DNA from: Ascidia mentula
Lineage: Eukaryota; Chordata; Ascidiacea; Phlebobranchia; Ascidiidae
DNA length: 64,000 nucleotides
Direction of reading: 5' to 3'
Assembly (NCBI GenBank): GCA_947561715.1
Contig: OX387201.1
Coordinates: 18,676,001-18,740,000, forward strand
Positions 51,291 to 63,856 of the stretch are shown here, piece by piece. The position numbers and the translations under genes were made by a program. The notes below the pieces were generated by a model. The model had not been told where the DNA came from. It was given only the letters and a program-made list of their open reading frames with translations, and searched no databases. Positions within the stretch are counted from its first letter, which is position 1, and each line of letters starts with the position of its first letter.

Positions 51291-54200
51291 CAAAAACTAC
51301 ACCCGTAGACGCAACGCCTGTTTACAAAACAAAGACAACAAAAAGAAACGAAAAAGTTGTGAAGAAAATGGTCACAGTTTAATGTAATAATAAAGATGGG
51401 ATTTGATAACGATATTAGTCGCTGTTCATTGATTAGTCGTGCTCGTGCCCCGTCCTTACACCAGCAAATTTCTGGAACGAATATTCGGATATTATCTTTA
51501 TGTCATCAAATGGAGACAAGACACAAGTCGCCGCACCGTAGGGATTTAAATTACGGCGACTGCTCACATGAAAGCTTTGCCCATCGAGGAACTCCAACAT
51601 CGTAAAAGCCGACTTCACAAGATACCGCTCACTGACTCACCAGCAGGCAGCAGCAGTTGTCACGTCAATATACTGCCGACATTTTAGTTGGAATGTTCGG
51701 GTTTGTGCCTCGAGGTTTAAATCAACATCATCAAAGACTCGTTTGAAGATCATTCGGGTCAGGCGCGGCACCTTTGCCCATTTGCTCCAGGATTTCTTTC
51801 AAACATTTTCCGACTTCTTCTTCTCCCGATAGATTCACAACGCAGGGGTAAAATTTAACTTCGTGTTCATTAGCAGACGGTGGCGCAGATAATCAACTCC
51901 CAGCTCGTAATAGATTGTCGTCCCCTTCTTTCTGATGCCTATCGTGGTGGCTGGTATTTTTGTTGTGCTTCTGAACATGATTTAATAAAACTATCGGAAT
52001 GTCAAGTCAACTTTTTAGTGTACTTTGCCTTTGTGCCGTAACAGCGAATACAGCTATGTGTTGCCAGCAGCCTGATGCAATTTACAATGATCTTCTAGCG
52101 AAAATTACCGCAGTTTATGTCTCCGACGTTTCGTCTGTCAAACAGTGAGATTTCATCAGGGTTTAACTCAACAATTCAAACGTAAACCAAAGGCACAAAA
52201 AAGAAAAAAATAAGTAAAAACAACGCAACAGTAGCATGGCATGAAAGCTATATCTGTGTTCAGGATCGCCTTGTGTGGCAGCATTATGAAAACAAGACTT
52301 TATCATGTTGTCCCTATTTGTGTGGCAACGTCCCAGAAAAACTTCGATTTGTGCTTATTTTATAACGCCTCCACTTTAGCTATCACAGTGTCAACAATGT
52401 CAGTCATCATAGGGTTGCCATTGACTCGGAACCAAAGATTGGAACGATTGGAAAATGATTTAACCCAAAGTTTCTGACGTTATGGCGAACACAATATTAC
52501 TGTTATAAAAAAACCTACCATACGAGAAAAAATGTGGAAACTTCGAGGTAATGACTTTCAACACAGAGATATTACTCAAAATTTGTCGGGTAAAAGATCG
52601 TCAAACCTTGTAGTTTAACTTTGTTGAGTTGAAACCATAAACCATAAATAAAAATAAATGCAATTCTTGGAAATAGGAAGTAATGGAACCCCTAGAATTA
52701 CACTTTACACTTTAGTTACTTAGAATTGCCCGGAGGTAAAAAAGTCTCGCTCTGGAGAATTGAAAAATCCTTGATATTTATACGCGTATGACGTCACTCT
52801 CGTGGTTGACGTAAAGTACCGCCCTGTATATTTTGCCACCCCGGGGCGTTTTGTTTTTACGTCAGGGATGGATCGACGCGTTTAATGACGACGATTATTG
52901 TTTTGTAAACATTTAAACTTTGTTGACTCGGCGCCATTGTTTTTGGGAACCGGGGCCAGATGCCGTGGTGAGGTTCCCATGCACTATAGAAACGCCAGAA
53001 GACGCAAATTTCGCTGGAAACCCAAGGGCAGTAAGTTTGTCAGTCTGGTCACTGTTTTGGCAACATCGCTTTTTCGTTCCCGGATGTTTGTTTTTAACGA
53101 CTTATAGGAAAGTGGCGAAACCAGGAAACCTCACAGCAGTTTCTTAAAACCAATCACAGGATAAAGTGGTGGCTGATTTCCCACAAAACCTACTGTAACA
53201 GTACAGTGTATTGTAAACAAAAACGTGTTCTATCCCAAGGGACATCTTCATGTAAGTTACCGCCCATACCTGAGACTTAAAAAAGTTGGTGTTTCAAATT
53301 ACCGGCCTAAAGCATTGGGACAAGGTCATCATTGTCGGATTGCAAGGAGCCGAACTCAGCATTACGGCGGTGTGGTTAGTTTGTTATTTGCATATATGCA
53401 AAGTATGAATGTGTAAAACACGATTATGCAAATAGAGCTTGACCAATTGAAACGTTAGTTCAGGTAATCAAGAGGTCAAAAAACACAAACTAACGAGGTG
53501 TTGTACAGGTTTGTTTCCCGACCGTCTGTTCGCATTGATTTTTTGCCATTGCCATTTCGGGAACAGGTAATTGCTAAAAGTAAAAAGCGTGTGAAAAAAA
53601 TACATCTATTCCGAGTACCTTTTTGTGGGTTTGAATCGAAGCACCTGTCAAAAAATACTTGTAAATTTTTGACCTAAAATCAAATGGCTCAGCAAAAAGC
53701 CCTCCTGTATTTTTCACTTTTCTCCTGTGAAAAATACCCTCAATGCAGACGCGAGTTCCTGTTTCGATTCAGCGTTCGTGTCCTTTCCACGCAGCCCATC
53801 GCATCGCGGCTCAGTTTGTATGCCTATTTCGGTGCACGCTATTCGGGTTTCGAATGTCGGAGTATGACGCAATCACACCGCGCGACGCAACCTGCCTGGT
53901 ACGAGTTTGCGGATGTTTTTGAGGATTTTGTGCTTGTTTTGTTCGCATGTTTTTCCACGCCACGAAGTGCTGCCATTTGACGGCCGGCAAATTTACACCT
54001 GGTACACTAAGTACTTTGATGACCTTGTAGTGCTTCAAGGACATTCGGCCTATTTTTTTCGAAAATTGTTTGTCGTTTTCACTCTCTGTTTAAAAGTCAG
54101 TGATTGCACAAATATCGTTTGTTAAAAGCGTGGAAAATATTTGTCAAAGCTGTTTGTGAATTTCTCGGATCCGAAGACGAAGCACAAAACTTTCTGAACA

Positions 54201-56334
54201 CCAACGATTTCATCATAGAAACAATAAGCGAAATACAAATAAAAGGAGGCGTCGATTTTTTGGTTCTTTGGACGGCAACAAATTCAAGAATCCTAAATAT
54301 GGCAAAATTTGATTTTTTTCACATAGAAAGCACGCATATACCCCATAGCATGCACCCCACTGCTTAAAGTCAAAGGTTGCAGTTGGTGATGTAATATCCA
54401 AATTTCCTGGTTTGAAGCTATATCTCACAAGACTGCAATTACAAACTTGACAGAGAGGCTACACATTCACAAAATGACCCAATGACCTTCAAAGAAAGTC
54501 ACGAATCACATGACCGACTATCACGACTACTATTTCCAACTTCGGTCTCATGAGACAACGCCGCGATTTCGTGATGTTCGCAAAGCATCGGAAACACTTG
54601 GTCATAGATGGTTCATCGCTTTGTTGATGTTACTGTCGAGCTGTCGTTCTAAACCAAGACCCACGCTATGTATTGATGTTTGATCAATTGACAATGATGA
54701 AGCTGCTCGATTCTTTCTTTTTGAATCTTGTTAGTTTATGTCACAAGCCATGAGGTAATAGAGCACTACTTACGGTCTGAAAGTTTTGGACCAGTGCGAT
54801 TGATGTATATCTACGTTTTCTGACGTCATAAAAATTCCAAATACATCGCAAAAGAGAAATACATGCGGAATCCTGCAATGTAAAGTTGTTGGTTCTATTT
54901 TGCGTTGTGTGCTTTGATTCTGCAATCACGCAAATTCCCCCAACATACCGCAAAGGTTACACAAGGAGTTTACCCACATTCTTCGGGGCTCAAACGCATT
55001 CCATCCCGTCTGCGTCAATTTCCCCCAATTTCAAAAAGACACAAAGAGTCGCGTTGATCGCCAGTGCCTCACTAGCTGCCCGGTTTCAATATTCCCACAG
55101 TTTCATGACGTCAATGGCGTCGATCTATCTGTGATGTCTCAGCAACGCCCCAGCTTGTTGTCAAAAATTGCTGGGTTATTCGTCACGCTTGGTTGGTTTT
55201 GTGGCGCGCAAACTGTTGACTGACATTTGTGACGTCCCAGGTTTCCCACGATCGCGATTTCACAGCCGTGTTCGCACGTTTTGGGGCGCAACAATCCTAT
55301 TGTGACTTTGGAGTGCCAGAAGGCGATCCGATAAACAGTTTAGGGGCTGCCCATACCGCACGGGAAAGCTGATGCATTGTGCAAAGTTTGACAACACAGG
55401 ATTTCGTGAGAAATTCTCTGCGGAATTTGCAGATTTGCATTCTTTTGTAAGTGATATACCTTTGTAAAAAAGAAAGCGCGTCTTATCAAGCTCAAATCTA
55501 GCGTTGAATCCACACGTAATTGTTACAAAGGCGTGGGAATTGTTAAATACAAAAACACATGAATATACAAACCAAACATACCCAATTACAAATCTTTTGT
55601 CTCATATATGTATGAATAAAGGCTGATGATGCGAGTTTCAGGCCACCCCAATCCCACTTGTTTACGCTAGAGGAACCTCATTTAAATACAAGAACATCGA
55701 AACTGGAGACAGCGTGGGCATTATCCCGCGCCGCACACCCAACGTGAAACTGTGATTTCGATGCTACAGTTGACAATATATTATCTGTGTTGTCGTTTCA
55801 CAACGCCAACTGCCCGTCACCACTGATGGTTATTTAAAAAATAATTGCCGGCTTTGAGTGGGAAGTGGATCTAATCTACTTCACACGTGTGGACATTGTG
55901 CGTGCATGAGGGTTGTGTGTAACATCAATGCCGTGAATTAACACTCGATTTATTGTACGTTACATGTTGTGTCTTCAATTTCCCCACTGATTCATGTGAT
56001 CATGGATGACCGCAGTTGTCAGATTTGCGTTTGGAAATGTCTAAATGTAAAAAAGCATTATTTTATTGGTTTGTGATGTCACAGACCATTTCCACGCGGT
56101 ATACATCAGGGATACTGAATTTTCGCATATTTTGGATAAGGATTGCGCGGTGCTTTCTCCAGCAACTCCAACATGGAACCTAATTTGAACGTTTCAGGAT
56201 CATGTATAGTTATGTGGTTTTACCAAATTAACGGCTTGCGTCTAGTGCGGAATCGTACATACCTATGTTCCTTTTGGCAATTCCTACGTGTAAGTTTTGA
56301 GTGTGAAGGCTAATCCATTCAGTACTTTTTTGCT

Positions 56335-56470
56335 ACACCGGGATTCGAAGCCAGGATATCCAGGTCGCAAATCCCGATCAAGTTTTCTGCTTCTTATATG
56401 GGTCAGAGCACTTGTCGCCAATCGCCCGCCCAATCGGCACACAACTCGTGAGCACCACCTAGCGGTAAAA
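56335..56470 (-). repeat. tRNA-derived SINE-like sequence
   Basis: On the minus strand a B-box, GGCTTCGAATCCCGGTG, lies near 56336-56356 and an A-box-like TTGGCGACAAGTGC about 65 bases 5' of it, near 56407-56420. The internal promoter spacing is slightly long for a tRNA and the arms do not pair as a cloverleaf, so this is a SINE or tRNA fossil rather than a tRNA gene. Confidence 0.45.
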
Positions 56471-57430
56471 TGTTAGCAGCTCATTCGTTCAATAAATATC
56501 ACTTTGGAAATGTGGGTTTTAGGCTCAACGTGTATTTTGAGGTCAGCGGCAGAAAACCGCCCACTGCGTGCTGTGCCGACGTTCGCTAGGAGTAAATATT
56601 TTGTAAAAAACATCAGCTATTAGAAATTCGAAGGCAGTTTGTTTTGCCGTTTGAAGCGGAACACAATGCATTCCACAGATCGATTTTATGTTGAATAATA
56701 AACCGCAAACTTCAATTAATTTTGTTTTTCGATAGCCGAGGTATCGGTATTTCATTGCGTGTAGGTTAAAACCAAATTATTGTCATCAATTATCCAATGA
56801 TTTCGTTTAAATTTTTACCTAACATGCTTTAAGTCCGGGTATTTTCGGTCTACTTGTAAAACGCAATCAAATTCTCTTCTCTGAATTTGATTAATTGATT
56901 GCGAATTTTTTTGTGTGTCTTCTCTGCTGCACTGCGTTTTTATTTTGTTGGGTTTAACCCCCAGCATGCCTGAGCACAATCTATTACTTTTCAAATTCCA
57001 AGCTTGTCTGAAATTTTGCCTTTTATTTAGAGAATTATGATGTAGTGGCGGTTGTGGGTTGTTGTTTGGCATTACTTTATTTACTTCGTTGCAGCCCTTT
57101 CACTTCGTGATTCCTCAGATACGTAGGCCTACATTTTTTTGTTTTTTGAAAATAAATTTTAGTTACCCACTTGACATTGAAGTTGATTAGAAACGTCATT
57201 TTATCTTTCCCTCGGTGAAAATGGTACACGATATAAAACAATTGTCAGGTAATCTTTAATGCACATTCTCAAAATCAATAACAACAAACTTATTTCTGTT
57301 CATTACGATTTGCGTCAATTTTGGGAAATTACCGGCAGGGTATTTTGAAACAAATTTGGGAAGTGAAAGCAACCTTCGCCCGAATGAGGTCACTGTATTG
57401 TAAAACAAGTCAAAGTCACATCAATCAGCA

Positions 57431-60202
57431 ATGGGAATGCTGAGGATTTTGCTTTACGTGTCCGTTATCTTTTTACTGGTTCATTACTATTTAGATATTC
57501 CGAAATTCTCTTACGTTTTCAAGGTAAAATCAATCAAAAGCACTGCTTACAAACATTCCGGTAAGATATCGTTGTTTGATGAATTCTGTTGATTTCAATA
57601 TAGTTGACATAAAAATGCAATAAATTAAATCCCAAAGATCAACAGGTTTAACAACATGTTGCTTTATGCAATTCTAACTATTTGTACTTTTGAATTGTTC
57701 TTTTTTTACAATTATGCAGTTATGTTTTGAACTAGCTTGGGTCTGTGGCTGGTACTATAACATAACTTAATTTTGCCTATACAATTTTAAGACAAATATT
57801 AGTTGAGGAAAATTGTGTGTTTGTAATTTTTAGGAAGGAGTTACAACTCGGAAAAGTTACAGCAGGATTTATATCACCAATATCGTAATTATGTTTCTGA
57901 TGGAAAACAATGGTTTCCAGCTTACACCGGTGAATTTAAGAGAAATGCTTTCATCTTTTTTATGAGTCATGTTCATTTGTACTTTGATAGTATTCTCCTA
58001 AACCTGCCCAACTGTCCAGTATGAATGCTCTTATTCTTTAAAAAATGACTTGAAAGATTCCTTTTTTAAACTAAATAAATAAATTAATTGGATAAATTTT
58101 GGGTTCTTTTAAAGGTTTGACACAAATTCTAATATTGGCAGGTGGATTGCAAGGTGCTGTCACAATCTTGTATGCTTCTTTAACTGAGATTCTTGTTCTT
58201 TATCATGCTGAAATGGAGACCACTGGAAGCTCAGGTGTCAGCTTGTCCCACTTTACATTACAAAAATTTAAATAGCAACGCGTCCTGAGTAATATGTGTA
58301 CAAACTACAAAATGTTCAGAATGCCTCGCTAACTGTACATTTGCTATTAAACATTTTTGCACAAATACTCAAAAGTAACTTGTTTTTGAAGGAAGGCACT
58401 ACATGAATGTGTCTGTTACCGTACTTACTGGAGCAATGGAAGAATCAACATACAATCTTGTAACATCCAATACATTAAAACCTGGTATATATGTGTTTCA
58501 TAATTGAATCTGGTTAGTCTGACATGTTCACATGAACTGACAAAAACCAAACTTGTCACCTTAGTGATAAACAAAACACCTTGTAAGATTTTGATGTGAT
58601 GTTTATATGTTTTGACATTGTGTATATTTACTTGTTTTTCCGACTACTTTGTATTTTCAACAATAACTCAAAACCTACAACAGAATATTTACAAAAAACT
58701 TTTAGCAAAAAATATCAATAATTTTTGTATGCAGGCGACAACAAAGTGTTTCGAGTTGGCGAAACAAGCACAGTGAAGTTGTCAAGGCAAACTGCATTGT
58801 TGATATATGGCCGTGGTTTCGTTCCACTTACCATGGGTTACTGGTTGTCCGACTCCTTATTCAGCAAACACGACCCACTGCTGGTTATTTCCACAATCTA
58901 CTATTACATTAAAGGTCAGATTAATGAATAAATTAGGAATCAGAAGATGCTCTATTTCATTTGTTTCAAAACATGTGATGGTGTACGGATTTTAAATTGT
59001 AGTTTATGAGGAACCGACCTTCTGGCATTATTGAACAATAGGTATATTCTACCAACAATTTACCTGTTATACAACCAGGTTGTCCTCGGGGTTATTTTGC
59101 AGCACTTAAAATTCGTAGTCTATCACTAGATACGTAAGTCTAAAGGGAACATGTCAGTAACCTAAATCGTTCCGTGAGGTCGGTTTCTGAGAAAATAAAG
59201 AGTATATTTGGCTGCAACAGTGGCACAATACTTACTTGATCAGTCTTCAAAAGAAAACAAACGTAACATAAGAACGATTCTTTTGTTACTAGTGGAAGTC
59301 GAGGAAACGGCATTGGATTCATTTTATTTAACACACTGATATAAAGTATTGTGTTGCTACTGCAACGTATGCCGCAATAGGTAACGCTTCAGGTTACACA
59401 TAGAGTTTCTAAGTGAACTTCAAATATGCCTCAGGACAAGACCCGACTTCCTGTTACTTTCTTCAGTTTAACACACGTTGAAAGATAAAACAAACTTGCA
59501 TTGACGTGGTTAGACTTAGGCCAACGCTAGCAGAGATAATATACTGGAAATTACACACAACACAATTTTTCTTTAGTGACATAACAATATGACCTTTATG
59601 CATTGATTAGTTTTGTATATTATGAATTTATTGCACTGTCAGACATATTGTCTTTCAAATAATCAGTTCTTCTGGCGCAATTAAACATAAACTTTTATTC
59701 CCTGGTATACAACAAGGCTTTATCAGGGTTATAATGTAGTACTTAAACACGCATTATGAGAAACCATAAAAATACAAGGGACTTTCATGGTCAATAATTT
59801 ATAGGCTGGTCAGTGGGGTCTTTTTTCTTTGATGTAAAATGGACTTTTTATATTTTGACATGAATTTTCTCTATTTGTGATGCAGCAATTATAAGCAGCT
59901 TGGAATGTGACAAAATGTGTAACAGGTCTAACCAACGACAAAGTACCTGTTGTTTGTTATTTAGAAGTCTTACAGAATCCTCTGTTTTGTTTTCAGCTGT
60001 GGTGATGTCAATATCGTGGGAATGGTTTCAACAAATGTACAACTACCTCTTGAAAGTGTTAAAGGGGGGATTTGTGTATCTGTTGGAGTCTACACAGTAC
60101 ACTATCAACCACTTTCCGGAAATATTTCATCAAATTGTTACTTGGATTTATGAATCATGCATAAATCTATGGGATCGGTTCATGGCTCTGTTAGTGAAAT
60201 AG
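57431..60202 (+). CDS. Divergent sigma-1 receptor / ERG2-family membrane protein
   Basis: Six exons, 57431-57560, 57834-57929, 58115-58234, 58392-58484, 58735-58914, 59997-60202, give 274 residues (human SIGMAR1 223). All internal junctions are phase 1. There is one N-terminal membrane segment (about residues 4-22), then the cupin-like core with AGG-QGA---L-ASL-E (84-100), SGRHY, PGDNKVF and YGRGFVP (171-177) followed by L-D-LFS. These match SIGMAR1/ERG2 in order and spacing. The residues aligned with human Asp126 and Glu172, the acidic pair of the ligand pocket, are Val124 and Ile170. The C-terminal ~65 residues (exon 6) extend beyond human and are rich in Trp/Tyr/Phe and hydrophobics. The protein is probably ER-resident, but classical ligand binding or sterol isomerisation is doubtful. 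Polyadenylation signals AATAAA are at 60327 and 60340. Confidence 0.82.
59018..59747. repeat. Direct repeats in intron 5 of the sigma-like gene
   Basis: Two related segments of about 80-90 bp, 59018-59110 and 59668-59747, in the same orientation: CTTCTGGC ... CTG-TATACAAC-AGG ... GGGTTAT--TG-AG-ACTTAAA. The 560 bp between them has no coding capacity. They may be two members of a dispersed repeat family or the ends of one old insertion. Confidence 0.45.
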
Positions 60203-60577
60203 GTGAAAAGTTGTCATTTTGCATATTTTTCACATTTTCTCTTCAGGTAAATGAAATTGTGATTTTTTGTAATCAGGAAAATAATTTTTTTGTTTCATTC
60301 ATGTTTGCAAATCTGGTTCCTAATTGAATAAAGTTTGGTAATAAATATCTTAGGTGTTTCCACATTGTATCCCGCTTGTTTAAGATTGTGTGGTGTGCAT
60401 GGTACATGATTTAGTTTTTCTTCTTTTCGCAAAAGCACACTAGATTGCAAAATTTCATTATTTTTTTACAAATCTCTTTCACAACTTTCTTGTTCCATTA
60501 CAGCAAATAAAACAAAAATTTTGAAACTGTTTCCCAAAATATAAGCTCATTTATTGTTTTTCAATTCTTGAAATTTG

Positions 60578-62489
60578 TCACCAGATGCCTTTTCCCCATG
60601 AATGGTAGAGCAATGTGACATGTCTTTTTACAGGATCTATTGTCATGTATGCAAATGTTTGTTCGTGTTCTTCAGTGCTGGGAAAACACAACGTTCCGCT
60701 TTTGTCCTGAAAACACAAACCTATTTTGGCAAAAAGAATTTTGTTTGATATACGTGACTTTTATTGAATATAATATAAATCGGGATATAAAATCTAATCT
60801 GTAAAAGTGGACAGAATCTAGCCCCTGACGTAACACTGTCTTAAAAACCAGCGACAGCAATTACAGCGGATAGCAAATGTTTGAAACCAAGAATGAAACA
60901 CTTGGTTTTTGGCACAAGAAAAAAACACAAACATTTGAAATTAGGACATAATTTATTAAAGATAATAAATGTCATAATTTCTGTATCTTTGTTCAAAAAT
61001 CAACTTAGTTAAATTACAAATGCTGTGATTCTGGGCTTTCTTTGCTGTGATTTTATGTGGAAAGTTATGTAACTGCAACCCACCTTTGCTGTAACCTTTA
61101 TCACATCTGATTTAACGACTAATTCTTTTGTTTCGGCGTTTCGTTGTACGCTGCCAATACAACTCAATATTATTCACAATAAATTTTACATTTGCGGCGT
61201 TGTTCCTGGTTTTAAAGTGTAAATATGAAAGTTCATGCTATGCATGATAGATGGAGTCCTAAATGTAATGTACGGTCATAAGCCTGATGAAATTTTGATA
61301 AATATAAATAAAAATACATTCTTTTTATGCCAAAATGAGAGTTTTTTATGATATAAGTGTACAAAATTATCTTCTGTTATGAGTCATCACATTTTAGCAA
61401 AATCAGAATAAACACTAAATATTTTGACAATTTTACTTCAATAAATATGCCCATTATGCATACAGAGAAAATAAGGAAAACATACCAGACCAAATCTTTA
61501 TACAGTGATTTTGTGATGTCATAGTATGGTTGAACATTGTCTTCAAATTGGCAAATGGGTCCACCCACCACTAGGTGGGAGAAGAGTTTAAACAGAAGTT
61601 GTGATCTTTCCTCGTCACTAAAACACTCAAAGTTGTCAGAATCCTCCATTAGAATCATCTGTTTATTAAATTTTCGTTTTTATTCTGAGAGTTTAACAGC
61701 TTAGAACAATGGTCTTACAATGAAACAAATAAAACTGCCTAAATTCGAAACTAAATTATTGTTAATATTCCTTAACCTTTCTTAATTCATCAGATATAGT
61801 AATTCCTTCATAGAATTCATCGAAACATTTACATATGTTTCCATTTTCTCTAACGATTCCTTCCTCCTTCAGTTTATCAAAAAAACTCATTGAGGTGGCT
61901 TCACATCTTAGCTCCTCAACCTCAACTGAACTTGGGGCATCTAAAAACTTAAACTTATAAGAGAAAGTGTAAAATGTTTCATGTATTCTATGCTTACCTA
62001 ATCTTCCCCAAGCATCACTGTATCCCATCACTTCAATACTGTTCAAAACATTTTCATCTTTATAAAAGTCCTGTAAAAGTTGGTAAAACATTAAATTATT
62101 TTACAGAAACTTATTTTATCTTTAACAGATTCAGATTTATTGTAATAGTAACCATAAGGCCAAGACAACTTTAACTTGTGTAAGGCACAAACAGTGTAAC
62201 TATCAAAAGCAAACATTTTATTGCAAACACATCAACCCCACAAATATGTAAATTACTGAAACAAAATCCCTGCTTTTGTAATGCTGATAGGCTTTGTCAA
62301 AGCTGAATGTCCATGCTTTTAAACGGTCCAGAAGATACCTATTTGTAACAAGATGTATTTAAAAAAGATACATAATATATATAATTTACGAACCTACCAC
62401 TTTTCGAAATACGTTTTGAAATCCTTATTGCAAAGTGTGGGCAATGTTTTCGGGAGAAAAGTAAATTTAAAAGGCGTCTCCTCACTCAT
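60578..62489 (-). CDS. CFAP300: CFAP300 (C11orf70), ciliary dynein-arm assembly factor
   Basis: Seven exons: 62398-62489, 62257-62338, 61998-62070, 61777-61940, 61486-61658, 61084-61150, 60578-60706; 259 residues (human 267). Matches include FTFLPKTL near the start, FSFD-AY--Y in exon 2, TSMSFFDKL...EGIVR-NG-I-KC-D-F with ISDELRK in exon 4, LVVGGPICQFED and YKDLV in exon 5, and HEQTFAYM--DP-KRH---LYH in the last exon. CFAP300 is a cytoplasmic factor needed to preassemble outer and inner dynein arms; human loss causes primary ciliary dyskinesia. TTTATT at 60550-60555 supplies a polyadenylation signal 23 bp past the stop. The gene converges on the sigma-like gene and diverges from the PLP enzyme gene, with 377 bp between start codons. 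Confidence 0.93.
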
Positions 62490-62866
62490 ATTTTGGTGTA
62501 AATAAAATAACCACTCTATCAAATATCTAAACACATTAAAACTTGCTATGTGAAAAGCATACACATGCATTTGCAACAAACCTTAAAAAGAGAAAAAATT
62601 ACCACAGATCTTGTATTTGGCGTTCATTTAAATCAAGCTGTTGTTAGTTTTGTAGGTTTATTTTATTTTGTTGGGAAGAAAATGTAGAGCTTTGTACATG
62701 AATTTCGTATCCGCAAAGAGAAATGACGATGAATAAAACCAACTCCTAAACATATATTATCTTTGATGGAGAATTTTCGTTTACCAGTACTGGCAAAAAG
62801 TGCTGAGTCAGACATGGTGTGTTGGTTTTGTTTACATTTGGTTTGCAGTGCGCTGAAGAGGGAGTT
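62490..62866. promoter_or_regulatory. Bidirectional promoter region, CFAP300 / PLP enzyme
   Basis: 377 bp between two divergent start codons. No TATA box and no convincing RFX X-box was seen by eye, which is of note because ciliary genes such as CFAP300 often carry one. Confidence 0.5.
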
Positions 62867-63856
62867 ATGTCCGTTTTATCGCGCCAGCTTACTAAGTTGA
62901 TGACAATGGCGATCCCACAATATCACACAGTCTCTGCATATAAACCACCTCAATTCGCATCAAATCTTCCCAATGTCCCAACAAAACGGGTCAAGGTACG
63001 ACATGTTGTGTTGATTGTTGTAACAATTCGTTTTTACTCAGTGTTGCTGCTAATTTACCTGTTTCTCAGGCGCCAGTGGAAAGCCAAGTGTTATAAACAT
63101 ATAGTTATAAACATATATATTACTTTCAGCTGGCAATGCTTCCAACTCCAATTCACAAATGGGGTTTACCAGAGGTGCCAGAGAATTTTGAGCTTTACAT
63201 CAAACGAGACGATCTTACTGGAAGTTTCTTGAGTGGAAACAAGGTAAGAAAATATATCAAAACAAGTAATAAATAAAACGGTAAAAGTAATAATTTACAC
63301 AAGCTGCCACTCCATCAACTTAAAAGAAATCCCACATTCAAGAAGTTTCATGGACAAACTATACAGAAAAAAAAGTAATACATTACCTATCCTGTTTTCT
63401 CAGCAAGTGCTTTTTGTATGTGTATCCTTATGGAAAGGGCAGTGATGCCCAGGCAAATGCCTGCTGTTTATGCTAATGCATTAATATGTTAAAAATATTG
63501 CGTAGCCCTTGCATTATTCCTACAATCACTGTTCACCAAAAAATTGTGCGGTACTATTTACAAACTTCCCAACCTGACCATTTCATTCATTTATTGTAAA
63601 TTTTACAACCACATGCATAGGTTAGTGTTACAAATAGGCAAATAATAGTTGTTTGTTTATTTATTGCTCCGCTGTACACATAAATGTTGCTGTTTAGATT
63701 CGGAAATTGGAGTTTTTGTTGGCAGATGCGCTCTCCAAAGGTTGCAAATCAGTGATAACGTGTGGATCTGCTCAATCAAACCACTGCAGAGCTACTGCTG
63801 TTGCAGCAAAAGAGTTAGGCCTTGATTGTCATTTACTTTTGAGAAGCAGCAAAATG
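62867..63856 (+). CDS. PLP-dependent D-cysteine desulfhydrase / ACC deaminase-like enzyme (5' part)
   Basis: Three exons are visible, 62867-62995, 63130-63243 and 63698-63856, coding for 134 residues in phase 0; the last ends at a GT donor and the gene continues beyond the window. The segment [19 protein letters not shown] carries the PLP Schiff-base lysine (Lys81), followed by LLADAL and [13 protein letters not shown], whose QSNH contacts PLP/substrate in this family. These are signatures of the DcyD/ACC deaminase branch of fold-type II PLP enzymes, which cleave D-cysteine to pyruvate, H2S and ammonia or open the cyclopropane ring of ACC. About 43 N-terminal residues before the conserved region could be a mitochondrial presequence. 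Substrate cannot be decided from this part. Confidence 0.88.

Larger units (their letters stand above)
48161..57430. other. 9.3-kb gene-free region
   Basis: No gene was recognised. It holds seven TGACGTCA octamers or close neighbours of them between 48.9 and 55.2 kb (48961, 50213, 50413, 52789, 54821, 55106), a GTCACGTGAC palindrome at 51281-51290, a hAT-like end at 48505 and a SINE at 56335-56470. A possible exon near 54.15-54.35 kb (peptide FLGSEDEAQNFLNTND) has no partner and no family resemblance. Confidence 0.4.

Noticed and set aside
53684-54367. Open frames at 53.7-54.4 kb, including one with an acidic FLGSEDEAQNFLNTND stretch
   Set aside because: Isolated and without splice partners or family resemblance.
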